The notes under the pieces are model-generated. The model did not search any database, had not been told where the DNA came from, and worked only from the letters and a program-made list of their open reading frames with translations. Shown piece after piece: positions 1-7,864 of a DNA stretch of 64,000 nucleotides. The translations under genes and the position numbers were made by a program. The stretch covers positions 62,001 to 126,000 of the forward strand of contig NZ_JAGPXX010000003.1 in assembly GCF_018070345.1 (NCBI RefSeq), in the 5' to 3' direction. Each line of letters opens with the position of its first letter. Position 1 is the first letter of the stretch. The stretch comes from Streptomyces sp. F63. GTDB taxonomy: Bacteria; Actinomycetota; Actinomycetes; Streptomycetales; Streptomycetaceae.

Positions 1-510
1 GACACGATCATCCTGGGTACGGGGTTCGAGGCCGTACGTCGGCCCATCGCGGAGCGGCTCTTCGGGCGGGACGGCGTCAGCCTCAAGGAGGCGTGGAGCG
101 GGGGCATGAGCGCCCTGCGCGGCACCGGCGTCGCCGGGTTCCCCAACCTCTTCATGATGCTCGGCCCCAACACCACCCTGGGCCACTCCTCTCAGGTGAT
201 CATGATCGAGGCGCAGATCGGCTACGTCCTCGACGCGCTGAACACGATGGACAAGCGGGGGCTCGCCGCCGTCGAAGTGCTCCCCGAGGCCCAGCGGGCG
301 TACAACGAGCGGCTCGACCGGCGGCTGGAGGGCACGGTCTGGAACGCGGGCAACTGCCGGAGCTGGTACCTCGACGAGCACGGGCGCAACCCCTCCATCT
401 GGCCCACCTACACCTGGCGTTTCCGCCGGACCACCGGCCGGTTCGACCCGGCCGAGCACCTGCTGAGCACCAGCGAGGACCTGCGCACCCCCGCGCACGC
501 CGCCTCGTGA
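1..510 (+). CDS. FAD-dependent monooxygenase, Baeyer-Villiger/FMO type (3' part only)
   Basis: The reading frame is open from the first base, so the N-terminal FAD and NADPH Rossmann motifs lie outside the window. The visible 169 residues match the C-terminal part of flavin-containing Baeyer-Villiger monooxygenases. They begin with the second-FAD-contact segment (ILGTGFEAV), followed by FPNLFMMLGPNTTLGHSS near residues 46-63 and the family's W(Y)xDExGRNPSIWP stretch near residues 122-133. Such enzymes insert oxygen into ketones using NADPH and O2 in the cytoplasm. The gene lies 71 bases before a secreted flavoenzyme on the same strand, so it is probably part of the same small redox cluster. 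Substrate cannot be inferred. The family is fairly certain. Confidence 0.85.
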   Translation, partial: DTIILGTGFEAVRRPIAERLFGRDGVSLKEAWSGGMSALRGTGVAGFPNLFMMLGPNTTLGHSSQVIMIEAQIGYVLDALNTMDKRGLAAVEVLPEAQRAYNERLDRRLEGTVWNAGNCRSWYLDEHGRNPSIWPTYTWRFRRTTGRFDPAEHLLSTSEDLRTPAHAAS

Positions 511-581
511 CCCGACCGCGGCACGACGGCCGCACCACGCACCCGCACGTACCCGCGCCCGAGAAGACACGGAGTCCCTCG

Positions 582-2090
582 ATGAACCTGCACACCCCCT
601 CCCGAAGAACGGTCCTCGGCGCGGTGGGCGCCACCGCCACCGTGGTCGGCTGGAACGTCACCGCCGGGAGCTGGGCCTGGGCCGGCGACACCACGCGCCG
701 CCCCGGCGACCGCGTGGTGTCCGTGCCCGAGCTCGACGGCACGCTGACCACCGATACGAGTCAGTTCGACTCGTACGCCCACGACTTCGGCCGGCTGGTG
801 ACCGGCACGATCCCGTGGGCGGTGCTCACCCCCGGCTCCGTCCGGGACATCGCCAAGATGATCCGCTACGCCCGGAGCAACAACCTCAAGCTGGCCGTCA
901 ACGGCCGCAGCGGCACCGGCGGCGACCTGGAGTCCCACTCCTGCTACGGCCAGGCCGCCGTCCCCGGTGGCATCGCGGTGAACGCCCGGGGCATGGCGCG
1001 CGTCCTGTCCACCGGCGCCGGCACGGTCACCGTCGAGGCCGGAGCGACCTTCGCCGAGATCACCGACCACCTGCTCTCCCGGGGCCGGACGCTCCCCGCC
1101 CTCCCCGACTACCTGCCGCTCTCCGTGGGCGGCACGCTCAGCGTCGGCGGCATCGGTCTGACCATGGGCACCGAGGGCCTGATCGCCGACACCGTGGAGT
1201 CGCTGGTGGTGGTGACCGGCACCGGTGAGGTCGTCACCACCTCGCCGACCCGCCGGCCCGAGCTGTTCCGCACCGCGCTGGCGGGCGGCGGACAGGTCGG
1301 TGTCATCGTCCAGGTCACCCTGCGGACCGTACCCGCGGCCGAACGCGCCACCGTCTTCAGCCTGTACTACGACGACGTGGCGTCGTTCATGACGGACTCC
1401 GAGGTCCTGCTCGCCGACCACCGCTTCCAGATGCAGGGCGGTGAGATGCTCCGGCGCCCGGACGGCTCGGGCTGGCGCTACAAGATCGAGGCGGTCGCCA
1501 CCTACTCCGGCGGCCGGACCCCGGACCGGGCGCGGCTGCTGCGGGGCCTGACGGACCTGCGCGACGAGGCGCACGCCGAGGACTACGCGCTGCGCGACTA
1601 CCTGTTCCGGCTCGACGGCTTCGAGGCGTTCCTGAAGGAGGGCGGCTACTGGGAGCAGCCCAAGCCGTGGCTGAGCCTGTTCCTCCCGCGCTCGGCGGCC
1701 GCGAAGTTCCTGCGGCTGGCGGAGAGCGAGCTGACGCCGGACGACCTGGGCGCGGGCGTGCTGCTGAGCTACCCGTACCTGACGTCCAACGTAGGCGTCC
1801 CCCTGGCCGTCCAGCCGGGGGACCGGGTCGGCTACCTCTTCGATCTGCTGCGCTTCCCGCACCCGGGCACCGGCGCCGCCGACATCGACCGCATGGTGCA
1901 GCAGAACCGCTGGCTGTACGACCGGGCGGTGGCGCTGGGCGCGAAGCGGTACCTCGTCGGCGCGGTGCCGGACCTCACCCCGGCCGACTGGCGCCGCCAC
2001 TTCGGCTCCTCGTACAAGACGCTGTGCGAGGCGAAGAAGCGCTTCGACCCGGACCGTGTCCTCACCCCGGGCCAGGGCTTCTTCGGCTGA
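582..2090 (+). CDS. Tat-exported FAD-binding oxidoreductase, cytokinin-dehydrogenase-like
   Basis: A 502-residue protein. The frame is open upstream to position 93, but the ATG at 582 is chosen because it opens directly into a twin-arginine signal (SRRTVLGAVGA, Arg8-Arg9) with a hydrophobic stretch ending near Ala34. The N-terminal half is a PCMH-type FAD domain (about 75-255), with PWAVLTPGSVRDI, a SHSCYGQ segment whose His119 sits where cytokinin dehydrogenases bind FAD covalently, and DYLPLSVGGTLSVGG. The C-terminal half resembles the cytokinin-dehydrogenase substrate cap (YLFDLLRFP). The normal GHGHS motif is altered to ESHS, so covalent flavinylation is plausible but not assured. It probably oxidises a small amine or alcohol outside the membrane; the real substrate is unknown. 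Confidence 0.85.
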   Translation: MNLHTPSRRTVLGAVGATATVVGWNVTAGSWAWAGDTTRRPGDRVVSVPELDGTLTTDTSQFDSYAHDFGRLVTGTIPWAVLTPGSVRDIAKMIRYARSNNLKLAVNGRSGTGGDLESHSCYGQAAVPGGIAVNARGMARVLSTGAGTVTVEAGATFAEITDHLLSRGRTLPALPDYLPLSVGGTLSVGGIGLTMGTEGLIADTVESLVVVTGTGEVVTTSPTRRPELFRTALAGGGQVGVIVQVTLRTVPAAERATVFSLYYDDVASFMTDSEVLLADHRFQMQGGEMLRRPDGSGWRYKIEAVATYSGGRTPDRARLLRGLTDLRDEAHAEDYALRDYLFRLDGFEAFLKEGGYWEQPKPWLSLFLPRSAAAKFLRLAESELTPDDLGAGVLLSYPYLTSNVGVPLAVQPGDRVGYLFDLLRFPHPGTGAADIDRMVQQNRWLYDRAVALGAKRYLVGAVPDLTPADWRRHFGSSYKTLCEAKKRFDPDRVLTPGQGFFG

Positions 2091-2146
2091 CCGGGCAGGC
2101 CCCGGATCCCCGTTGACCCCGTCGAACCATCGAGGAGGAACAGCAG

Positions 2147-2659
2147 GTGAAGACGTACGATCTCGTCGACGAGGCGCTGCTCGCCGCCGGTGCGGACGTG
2201 GTCTGGGAGGCACTGGTGAGTGAACTCTCGGGCGCCGCCCGGTGGTGGGTGCCGGACAACACCTTCGAGCCGGCGGACGGAGCACCGGACCGGGTGGGCG
2301 CGCTCACCAGGATCACGGTCCACACCAAGGGGGTGGACAAGGGCGGCATGAAGCTCCGGTTCACGGCGCGGACGACCGCCGTGGAACCGGGCAGGAGGCT
2401 GGGCCTGGAGTACGTCGAGGGGGCGTTCCGGGGGACGGCGGAGTTCACCCTCGACCCGCTCGACGGCGGCGGCACCCGGCTGGCGATGCGCTTCCGGGCC
2501 CGGCCGCACGGTGGGCTCGCCGTCCTGGCCGGGATCGTGGACATCGGCGTGCAGCACACCCGCGCGACCCGCGCGGCGTTCGCCCGGCTCGCCCGGCTGC
2601 TGCCCGCCGGGCCCTCGCCGGCGGCCCCCGCCGCCCCGGCTCCGGAAGTCTCCCGGTGA
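2147..2659 (+). CDS. SRPBCC (START/polyketide-cyclase-like) family protein
   Basis: A 170-residue protein starting at GTG 2147, eight bases after a strong GGAGGAA site. The pattern of alternating strands (KTYDLVDEALLAAGADVVW at the start, LGLEYVEGAFRGTAEFTLD and TRLAMRFRARPHG in the middle) and a long C-terminal helix fit the SRPBCC helix-grip fold, which binds hydrophobic ligands in a deep cavity. Members act as cyclases, lipid carriers or simple ligand binders. The stop overlaps the start of the following hydrolase (GTGA), so the two are translationally coupled and probably act on related compounds. The last 20 residues are Pro/Ala rich and likely disordered. The fold is well supported; the ligand is unknown. 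Confidence 0.8.
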   Translation: MKTYDLVDEALLAAGADVVWEALVSELSGAARWWVPDNTFEPADGAPDRVGALTRITVHTKGVDKGGMKLRFTARTTAVEPGRRLGLEYVEGAFRGTAEFTLDPLDGGGTRLAMRFRARPHGGLAVLAGIVDIGVQHTRATRAAFARLARLLPAGPSPAAPAAPAPEVSR

Positions 2660-3531
2660 CCGCTGCCGCCACGGCCCCCGTGGCCGGTGAGACCTGGCTG
2701 CGCACGGAGGACGGAACCCGTCTGGCGGTCTCCGTCCTGGCGCCGCTGGCCCGGGGCTCCGCCCGGCGTCCCGTGGTCGTGCTCGCCCACGGCTGGGGCG
2801 GCAGCCGCCGGATCTGGGGCCCGGTGACCGACCGGCTGCTGCGCCGCGGCTTCCCGGTGGTCTCCTACGACCTGCGCGGCCACGGCAGCTCCACGGTGGG
2901 AGCCGCGGGCGTGACCGCCGCGGCGATGGCCGCGGACCTGGCGGCGGTCGTCCGCCACGCCGGCGGCGCGCCGCTCGTCGTCGGGCACTCCGGTGGCGGG
3001 TTCGCCGCGCTGGCGATGGCCGCGGTGCCCGGGCCCGGGGTCCGTCCGGTGGGCCTGGTCCTGGTCGCTTCGGCGGCGTACGACCAGGACACCACGGAGA
3101 AGGAGGCGCGGATGATGGGGGCACCGCTCTTCTCGTGGGCGCTGCGCCGGCCCGGCCTCGGCCGCACCCTGCTCAACCAGATGACGGGCACCTCCCTGGC
3201 CCCGCGGCTCCGCGAGGTGAACCGCCAGGTCTTCGCCGGGACCGCCCCGGAGGTACGGGCGGCCTGCTTCCGCTCCTCCCGGGGCATGGACCTGCGGGCG
3301 GCACTCGCCGGGGCCCGGCTGCCGGCCGCGGTCCTGACGGGCGGGGCCGATCGGGTCGTACGGCCCGAGCTGGGCCGGGACCTGGCGGCCACGCTCCCGG
3401 ACGCGGAGTTCACCCCGCTCGACGGCGCCGGCCACGTCCTGCCCCTGGAACACCCGGACGCCGTGGCGGAGTCCGTCACCCGCACCGCCGCCCGCGTCAC
3501 CGCCGGCACGCCCGGGGCCGGCACCCCGTGA
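2656..3531 (+). CDS. alpha/beta hydrolase
   Basis: A 291-residue protein starting at GTG 2656, which overlaps the stop of the SRPBCC gene by four bases. The alpha/beta-hydrolase landmarks are present: the oxyanion-hole segment LAHGWGGS (about residues 37-44), YDLRGHGSS, the nucleophile elbow GHSGGG (Ser near 111), Asp in TGGADRVV near 231 and the catalytic His in GAGHVLPLEHP near 260. The family cleaves esters, amides, epoxides or C-C bonds. With a monooxygenase, a secreted oxidase and an SRPBCC protein just upstream it could hydrolyse an ester or lactone made by the monooxygenase; that link is inference. No signal peptide is seen, so it is cytoplasmic. Confidence 0.85.
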   Translation: MTAAATAPVAGETWLRTEDGTRLAVSVLAPLARGSARRPVVVLAHGWGGSRRIWGPVTDRLLRRGFPVVSYDLRGHGSSTVGAAGVTAAAMAADLAAVVRHAGGAPLVVGHSGGGFAALAMAAVPGPGVRPVGLVLVASAAYDQDTTEKEARMMGAPLFSWALRRPGLGRTLLNQMTGTSLAPRLREVNRQVFAGTAPEVRAACFRSSRGMDLRAALAGARLPAAVLTGGADRVVRPELGRDLAATLPDAEFTPLDGAGHVLPLEHPDAVAESVTRTAARVTAGTPGAGTP

Positions 3532-3673
3532 ACCGGTCCCTCGCCGGGGCCGCCGCCCCCCGGCCCGCCACCCGTCCCGGTCCGCCCCCGTACCCGCGAC
3601 GGCCGCCGCCCGGAGGACCACGGCACACCCGGACCCCGGGGAGGGGCCGCACCCGCACCCACGGCACCCGCCC

Positions 3674-4465
3674 GTGTCGGGGCGCGGGGTGATCGGGCGG
3701 CTCGTGCCGGCGGGGGCGGTCGGAGCGGAGACGTTCGACGACGCGCTTCCGGCTCTGCCGGATCCCCGGGAACTCGCCCTGGTACGGGGCCGGCCGGACC
3801 GGGTCGTCCGGCAGTTCACCGCTGCGCGGGCCTGCGCCCACCGCTGTCTGGACGCTCTCGGCGCACCGGCCGGGCCGCTGCTGCGCACGACGGACGGCGC
3901 CCCGGTGTGGCCGTCCGGCTTCGTCGGCAGCATCACTCACTGCGCCGGCTACCGGGCGGCGGTGGCGGCGCGGTCCGACCGGTGGGCGGCGCTCGGCGTG
4001 GACGCCGAGCCCGCGCTCCGGCTGCCGCACGGCGTCCTCGGCCTGGTTGCCTCGGAGTCCGAGCGGCGGATGGTGGCCCGGCTCACCGCCGAGCACCCCC
4101 GGCTGCCGTGGGACCGGCTGCTGTTCGGCGCCAAGGAAGCCGTCTACAAGGCCTGGTACCCGGCCACCCGCCGGTGGATCGGCACGGCCGCCGTCGAGGT
4201 CGCGTTCACGGCCCGGGGCCTGCTGACGGCCGAGATCCGTCCCGGCCGTACGGCGCGACCGGACCGTGCGGCGCGACCGGACCGTACGGCGCGACCGGAT
4301 GACCGTGCGGCAGCGGCAGCGGCAGCGGCAGCGACACCGGTACCGCTCCCGGCCGGGTGGCCTGCGGGGGACGGCGAGCCGGCGGCGGCCCGCTGCACGG
4401 GGCGCTGGCATGTCACCGAGGATTTCGTGCTCACCGCCGTGGCCGTGCCGGCCGCGGCGGGATGA
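3674..4465 (+). CDS. 4'-phosphopantetheinyl transferase, EntD/Sfp superfamily
   Basis: A 263-residue protein from GTG 3674. It transfers the phosphopantetheine arm of coenzyme A to carrier-protein domains of polyketide or non-ribosomal peptide synthases. All three family motifs are visible: GSITHC (85-90), GVDAEP with Mg-binding Asp110 and Glu112, and FGAKEAVYKAWYP (151-163) with the catalytic Glu/Lys pair. The layout is that of the EntD branch. Near residue 192 the protein carries three tandem six-residue repeats (R-[TA]-ARPD) and then an alanine run, which lengthen an otherwise standard C-terminus. It could serve a nearby biosynthetic cluster lying left of the window, or act genome-wide. 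The family assignment is firm. Confidence 0.9.
   Translation: MSGRGVIGRLVPAGAVGAETFDDALPALPDPRELALVRGRPDRVVRQFTAARACAHRCLDALGAPAGPLLRTTDGAPVWPSGFVGSITHCAGYRAAVAARSDRWAALGVDAEPALRLPHGVLGLVASESERRMVARLTAEHPRLPWDRLLFGAKEAVYKAWYPATRRWIGTAAVEVAFTARGLLTAEIRPGRTARPDRAARPDRTARPDDRAAAAAAAAATPVPLPAGWPAGDGEPAAARCTGRWHVTEDFVLTAVAVPAAAG
4246..4336 (+). repeat. in-frame tandem repeats inside the phosphopantetheinyl transferase gene
   Basis: Three near-identical 18-base units, CCGTACGGCGCGACCGGA with one A/G change in the middle copy, occupy 4246-4299. They are followed by a GGCAGC-type run to about 4336. Both keep the reading frame (six-residue repeats and poly-alanine). They form a likely length-variable linker outside the catalytic motifs. 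Confidence 0.85.
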
Positions 4466-4517
4466 CCGGCCGGCCCGGCGGGACCGGCCGGCCCGGCGTC
4501 CTCGGCGCCCAGCGGTC

Positions 4518-5516
4518 TCAACGGCCGAGGACCACGGTCCGCCCGTCCGATCCGCCGGCCGGGGATTCCTTCGGCCGCTTGCCCCGGCGGAACTCCTGCG
4601 GGCTGACGCCCCGTTCACGCTTGAAGGCGGCGCTCAGCGCGAACGGCCCCGAGTACCCCACCTTTCCGGCGATGCTGGCGACCGAGAGAGCCGGGTCCCG
4701 CAGCATTTCGGAGGCGAGCGTCAGCCGCCATCCGGTCAGGTAGGAGATCGGCGGCTCACCGACCAGTTCGGTGAAGTGCCGGGCGAGCGCCGCCCGGGAG
4801 ACGCCGACGGCGGACGCGAGCGAGGCGACCGTCCAGGGTTCGCTGGGCCGCTCGTGCAGCAGCCGCAGCGCCCGTCCCACCGCCGGGTCGCTCTGCGCCC
4901 GGAACCAGAGCGGCGCACCCGTCCCCGGTTCCATCAGCCAGGTGCGGAGGACGTTGATGAGCAGCAGGTCGAGCAGCCGGTCGAGGACGACCGCCTGGCC
5001 GAGGTCCTCCTTCTCGACCTCGACGGCGAGCATTCCGATCAGCGGGGTCCGCGCCGCCGACGCGGGCTGGACGAGCATCGCGGGCAGACTGGCGAGCAGC
5101 CTGCGCCCGACCTCGTTGGGCGCCTGGTACGTCCCGCTGAGCATCACGGTCGACCCGGTGCGGTGCGGCTCGCCCCACGTGCGCACGCCCAGGGACATCG
5201 ACTGGGCGACGTCCTGCCCCGTGGTGGTGCTGCAACGCTGCTCCGGGTCGATGGTGATGGTGGGAGGCGTCGCCGGGTCGTCGACGAGCGTGTACGGCTC
5301 GGGCCCCCGCAGCACGGCCACGTCCCCGGCCGAGATGCGTACCGGCTCGCTGCCCTCGCGGAGCACCCACGCCGAGCCGTGCAACATGGTGACCAGCGAC
5401 AAGGCCGCGCGGTCCTCGATGCGCAGCCCCCACGGGGGATTGAACACCGATTTCAGCAGGAAGGCGCCGCGCGCCTTGGGACTCTCCAGCAGCCCGCTGA
5501 GTGTGTCCACCACCAT
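4518..5516 (-). CDS. AraC family transcriptional regulator (cupin N-terminus)
   Basis: A 332-residue protein. The frame is open far upstream, but the ATG at 5516 is taken because the codons before it are non-coding in character and overlap the next gene. The N-terminal half (about 1-180) is a cupin-like ligand-sensing domain (GDVAVLRGPEPYTLVDD). The C-terminal 100 residues are a double helix-turn-helix of the AraC/XylS type, with WTVASLASAVGVSRAALARHF and SVASIAGKVGYSGPFALSAAFKRERGVSPQEFR-like signatures near 230-320. Such regulators often control adjacent oxidoreductase or SDR genes; here DUF1772 and NmrA-like genes follow upstream on the same strand. Its promoter carries a tandem direct repeat (see 5554-5576). 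The ligand is unknown. Confidence 0.9.
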   Translation of the reverse strand: MVVDTLSGLLESPKARGAFLLKSVFNPPWGLRIEDRAALSLVTMLHGSAWVLREGSEPVRISAGDVAVLRGPEPYTLVDDPATPPTITIDPEQRCSTTTGQDVAQSMSLGVRTWGEPHRTGSTVMLSGTYQAPNEVGRRLLASLPAMLVQPASAARTPLIGMLAVEVEKEDLGQAVVLDRLLDLLLINVLRTWLMEPGTGAPLWFRAQSDPAVGRALRLLHERPSEPWTVASLASAVGVSRAALARHFTELVGEPPISYLTGWRLTLASEMLRDPALSVASIAGKVGYSGPFALSAAFKRERGVSPQEFRRGKRPKESPAGGSDGRTVVLGR

Positions 5517-5553
5517 CACCCCCGTACCGTCGTGGATTGTGCGTGTGCCCAGT

Positions 5554-5576
5554 GTGTCAACGCCCCGTGTCAACGC
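5554..5576 (-). promoter_or_regulatory. tandem direct repeat in the AraC gene promoter
   Basis: The ten-base word GTGTCAACGC (forward strand) occurs at 5554-5563 and again at 5567-5576, thirteen bases apart. On the coding strand each copy contains TTGACA, a perfect -35 hexamer. The repeat lies 38-60 bases upstream of the AraC start, and the distal copy overlaps the last codons of the next gene. It may be two -35 boxes, an AraC-type direct-repeat operator, or both. No good -10 is seen at 17 bases. Confidence 0.5.
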
Positions 5577-6079
5577 GCCACGGCACCGCGCCTGTTCGCC
5601 ATCGCACCGGTCAGCAGGGCGAGCGCGCCCAGACAGGCGGCCGTTCGGACGGCGTTGGCGCGGCGCCAGGGGAGTTCGTACGCCGCCCGCGCCCCGGCGA
5701 GGGCAGTGGCCGAGTGGCCGGGGGCCGCACGCAGCCGGCGGTTGAGGGGGAGGTTGACGCAGACCGTCGTCACGACGCTGAGGCCGTACAGAACGGCGGC
5801 GGCCCGGGCCCGCCGGGCGGCGTCGCCGTGGTCCGCGCGGGCGAGTCTGCGGGCGGCGAGGCCGGTCGCCACGAACACCCCGAGGAAGAGCGTGCCGAAG
5901 GCGCCGTCGTCGTCCAGGGCGTCGTTGGCCCGGCGCATCGCGGCGACGAAGCGCTCGTCCTCGCGGCGGCCGAGGACGGGCATCACCCCGATGTCGAAGG
6001 CGAGATAGAGGCCGGCCATCAGACCGGTGCCGAGGGTCGCCGCGACCAGCACGGGATCCTTGGGAGCAGCAGACCTCAT
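5570..6079 (-). CDS. DUF1772 family membrane protein
   Basis: A 169-residue protein. The start at 6079 is set by GGAGGAA eight bases upstream; the longer frame to 6169 adds residues that overlap the next gene. Four hydrophobic segments are visible (about 9-30, 60-80, 90-112 and 145-165), with the DUF1772 pattern GLMAGLYLAFDIGVMPVLG at the first helix and VNLPLNRRL after the third. The family (anthrone-oxygenase-like membrane proteins) has no established single biochemical role; some fungal relatives accompany oxygenases. A paralogue lies at 7865-8329, separated by hemerythrin-like and reductase genes, so the two probably belong to one functional group. Confidence 0.8.
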   Translation of the reverse strand: MRSAAPKDPVLVAATLGTGLMAGLYLAFDIGVMPVLGRREDERFVAAMRRANDALDDDGAFGTLFLGVFVATGLAARRLARADHGDAARRARAAAVLYGLSVVTTVCVNLPLNRRLRAAPGHSATALAGARAAYELPWRRANAVRTAACLGALALLTGAMANRRGAVAR

Positions 6080-6125
6080 GACGTGTTCCTCCGATCGGTG
6101 CCGGCCGGCCGGCGCTGGGCACGGC

Positions 6126-6761
6126 TCACCGCGGTTCCAGGATTCCGGTGAGGGTGCGGCGGTAGGCACCGCGCAGCACGGTCCGCCCCATCAGGCGCAC
6201 GGGCGCGGGCATCACCCCGCCCGGCTGCGGGAGCGCGTCCAGCAGCCAGGGCGGCAGGACGCGTTTGACGCGGAAGGGCGCCGCCACGAGGACACGGCGC
6301 TCCAGGGCCGCGAACACATGCGCCGGTACCCGGACGAAGACGGGGAAGGCCAGCTCCTCCTCCTCGTGCAGATGCCGGTGGAGGGCGGTGTCGAAGATGC
6401 CGGCGGGACCGCCGATCAGCTCGGGGCGCCCGCTCTCCAGCGCCTCGGTCACCCGGAGCATCGAGTCCTCCAGCTCCACGTGGTCCTGCACCATCCGGTG
6501 GGATCCGGCGGCGATCTCCGGCACGTGCTCGATCAGCCCCGGCCAGAGGATCTCGTCCTCCGTACGGTGGTGCCAGTCCAGGATGGCCCGCAGTTGCCGC
6601 CACCACTCCGCAGCCCCGGGAAGCCCGGCGGGAGTCAGCAGCGGCGCGGCGGCCACCAGCCGCCTGGAGTCGCGCCGCAGCGCGAGGTGTGTCTGCGCGA
6701 ATCCCCGCAGGTGGCGGGGGAGCGTGGCCACGCCCTTGCCTCCCCACAGCAGCCCGTCCAT
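6126..6761 (-). CDS. hemerythrin-like (HHE) domain protein
   Basis: A 211-residue protein from ATG 6761, preceded by a purine-rich GAGAGGGA. A four-helix bundle is predicted over about residues 10-150. It has candidate iron ligands in WHHRTEDEILWP (around 64-75), the HRMVQDHVELED helix (around 90-101) and HRHLHEEEELAFP (around 130-142), matching the H-HxxxE-H-HxxxE plan of HHE cation-binding domains. Such proteins bind a di-iron centre and sense or scavenge O2, NO or peroxide. The C-terminal 60 residues contain a short hydrophobic stretch of unknown use. It sits between a DUF1772 protein and an NmrA-like reductase, consistent with a redox-stress group. Confidence 0.8.
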   Translation of the reverse strand: MDGLLWGGKGVATLPRHLRGFAQTHLALRRDSRRLVAAAPLLTPAGLPGAAEWWRQLRAILDWHHRTEDEILWPGLIEHVPEIAAGSHRMVQDHVELEDSMLRVTEALESGRPELIGGPAGIFDTALHRHLHEEEELAFPVFVRVPAHVFAALERRVLVAAPFRVKRVLPPWLLDALPQPGGVMPAPVRLMGRTVLRGAYRRTLTGILEPR

Positions 6762-6920
6762 CGCGTCCCTCTCTTCTCTGGGTCCCCGGCACTCGGCCGC
6801 CGGAGCGCTTGGCTCGGACGGTCCGTCGCCGAGCACGGCCGGTACGGTGGTCCGCCGGCTGCCGGGCTCACCGGGGCCGGCGGACCACCGCTTGCGACAC
6901 CGTTCCGTCGGGCGTCTCGG

Positions 6921-7748
6921 TCAGGCGTCCCAGACGCCGGTGGCCGCGGCCTTCTTGGCGTAGTCCGCGAAGTCCAGGGGCTCCCGCCCGAGTGCCTCGC
7001 GGACGCCGTGCACCAGGCTGGCGTTGCGCCCGTCGACGATGAGGGTGAAGAGGTCGGCGAACTCCTCCGGCTCGCCCAGCTCGCGCAGGGCCGCGCGGTA
7101 GTCGTCGGTGCTGACCGGGATGTAGGTGATGGTCCGGCCGGTGGCCGCCGACAGTTCACGGGCGACGTCGGCGAAGCTCAGCAGGCGCGGGCCGGACAGC
7201 TCGTAGGTCTTGCCGATGTGCCGGTCGTCGGTGAGCGCGGCGACCGCCACGTCGGCGATGTCGTCGGCGTCGACGAACGGTTCGACGGCGTCCCCGGTGG
7301 GCAGGGCCAGCTCGCCGGAGCGGACCGGGTCGAGGAAGAAGCTCTCGCTGAAGTTCTGGTTGAACCAGTTGGCGCGGACGACGGTCCAGTCGCAGCCGGA
7401 CGCCTTGAGGGCGTCCTCGCCGGCGACGGCACCCTCCTCGCCACGGCCGGAGAGCAGCACCAGACGGCGGACGCCCCGCTCGACGGCGACGGCGGCGAAG
7501 CGCCCGACCGCTTCCTTGGCCCCGGGGAAGGCCAGGTCCGGGTAGTAGGTCACATACGCGGCGCCGGCTCCGTCGAGCGCGGCGCCCCACGTGCTCTCGT
7601 CCTCCCAGACGAAGGGGGTCTCACTGCTGCGCGAGCCGACCCGGACCGCGCGGCCGAGTCCCCGCAGGCGCTCGACGACGCGCCGTCCGGTCTTCCCGGT
7701 GCCGCCGATGACGAGGATGGGTGCGGTGTTCTGTGTCTGAGTGCTCAT
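6921..7748 (-). CDS. NmrA-like NAD(P)-binding reductase / atypical SDR
   Basis: A 275-residue protein. The N-terminal Rossmann motif ILVIGGTGKTGRRV (about 12-25) is an atypical-SDR nucleotide loop. WTVVRANWFNQNFSES and KTYELSGPRLLSFADVA further along are typical of NmrA/ergot-alkaloid-type and quinone-reductase-like members, which often act as redox sensors or azoreductase-like enzymes. An alternative ATG three codons upstream (7757) is possible; neither has a clear ribosome site. The protein is cytoplasmic. It lies between hemerythrin-like and DUF1772 genes, all reading leftwards towards the AraC regulator. Family is certain, substrate unknown. Confidence 0.85.
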   Translation of the reverse strand: MSTQTQNTAPILVIGGTGKTGRRVVERLRGLGRAVRVGSRSSETPFVWEDESTWGAALDGAGAAYVTYYPDLAFPGAKEAVGRFAAVAVERGVRRLVLLSGRGEEGAVAGEDALKASGCDWTVVRANWFNQNFSESFFLDPVRSGELALPTGDAVEPFVDADDIADVAVAALTDDRHIGKTYELSGPRLLSFADVARELSAATGRTITYIPVSTDDYRAALRELGEPEEFADLFTLIVDGRNASLVHGVREALGREPLDFADYAKKAAATGVWDA

Positions 7749-7846
7749 GGAGTCCATTGAAGTCTTCGATCGGCAGACGGAACATAGCTCCTGGGCTTGC
7801 TTTCATACGCGATCGTCTCGTCGTGTGAGCGCGACACGTAGGTTCA

Positions 7847-7863
7847 CCGCGCGCCGCGCGCGG
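7847..7863 (-). terminator. possible terminator hairpin beside the second DUF1772 gene
   Basis: CCGCGCG-CCG-CGCGCGG forms a seven-base-pair stem immediately after the stop of the minus-strand gene ending at 7865. There is no T-run, as is usual in Streptomyces terminators. The position supports a transcript end, but an alternating GC palindrome could arise by composition alone. Confidence 0.4.
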
Positions 7864-7864
7864 C

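Noticed and set aside
93..581. N-terminal extension of the FAD oxidase
   Set aside because: It overlaps the monooxygenase in another frame, and the Tat signal begins at 582.
408..2285. 625-residue minus-strand frame opposite the FAD oxidase
   Set aside because: It gives only Arg/Gly/Ala-rich low-complexity sequence and runs antisense to a well-supported gene.
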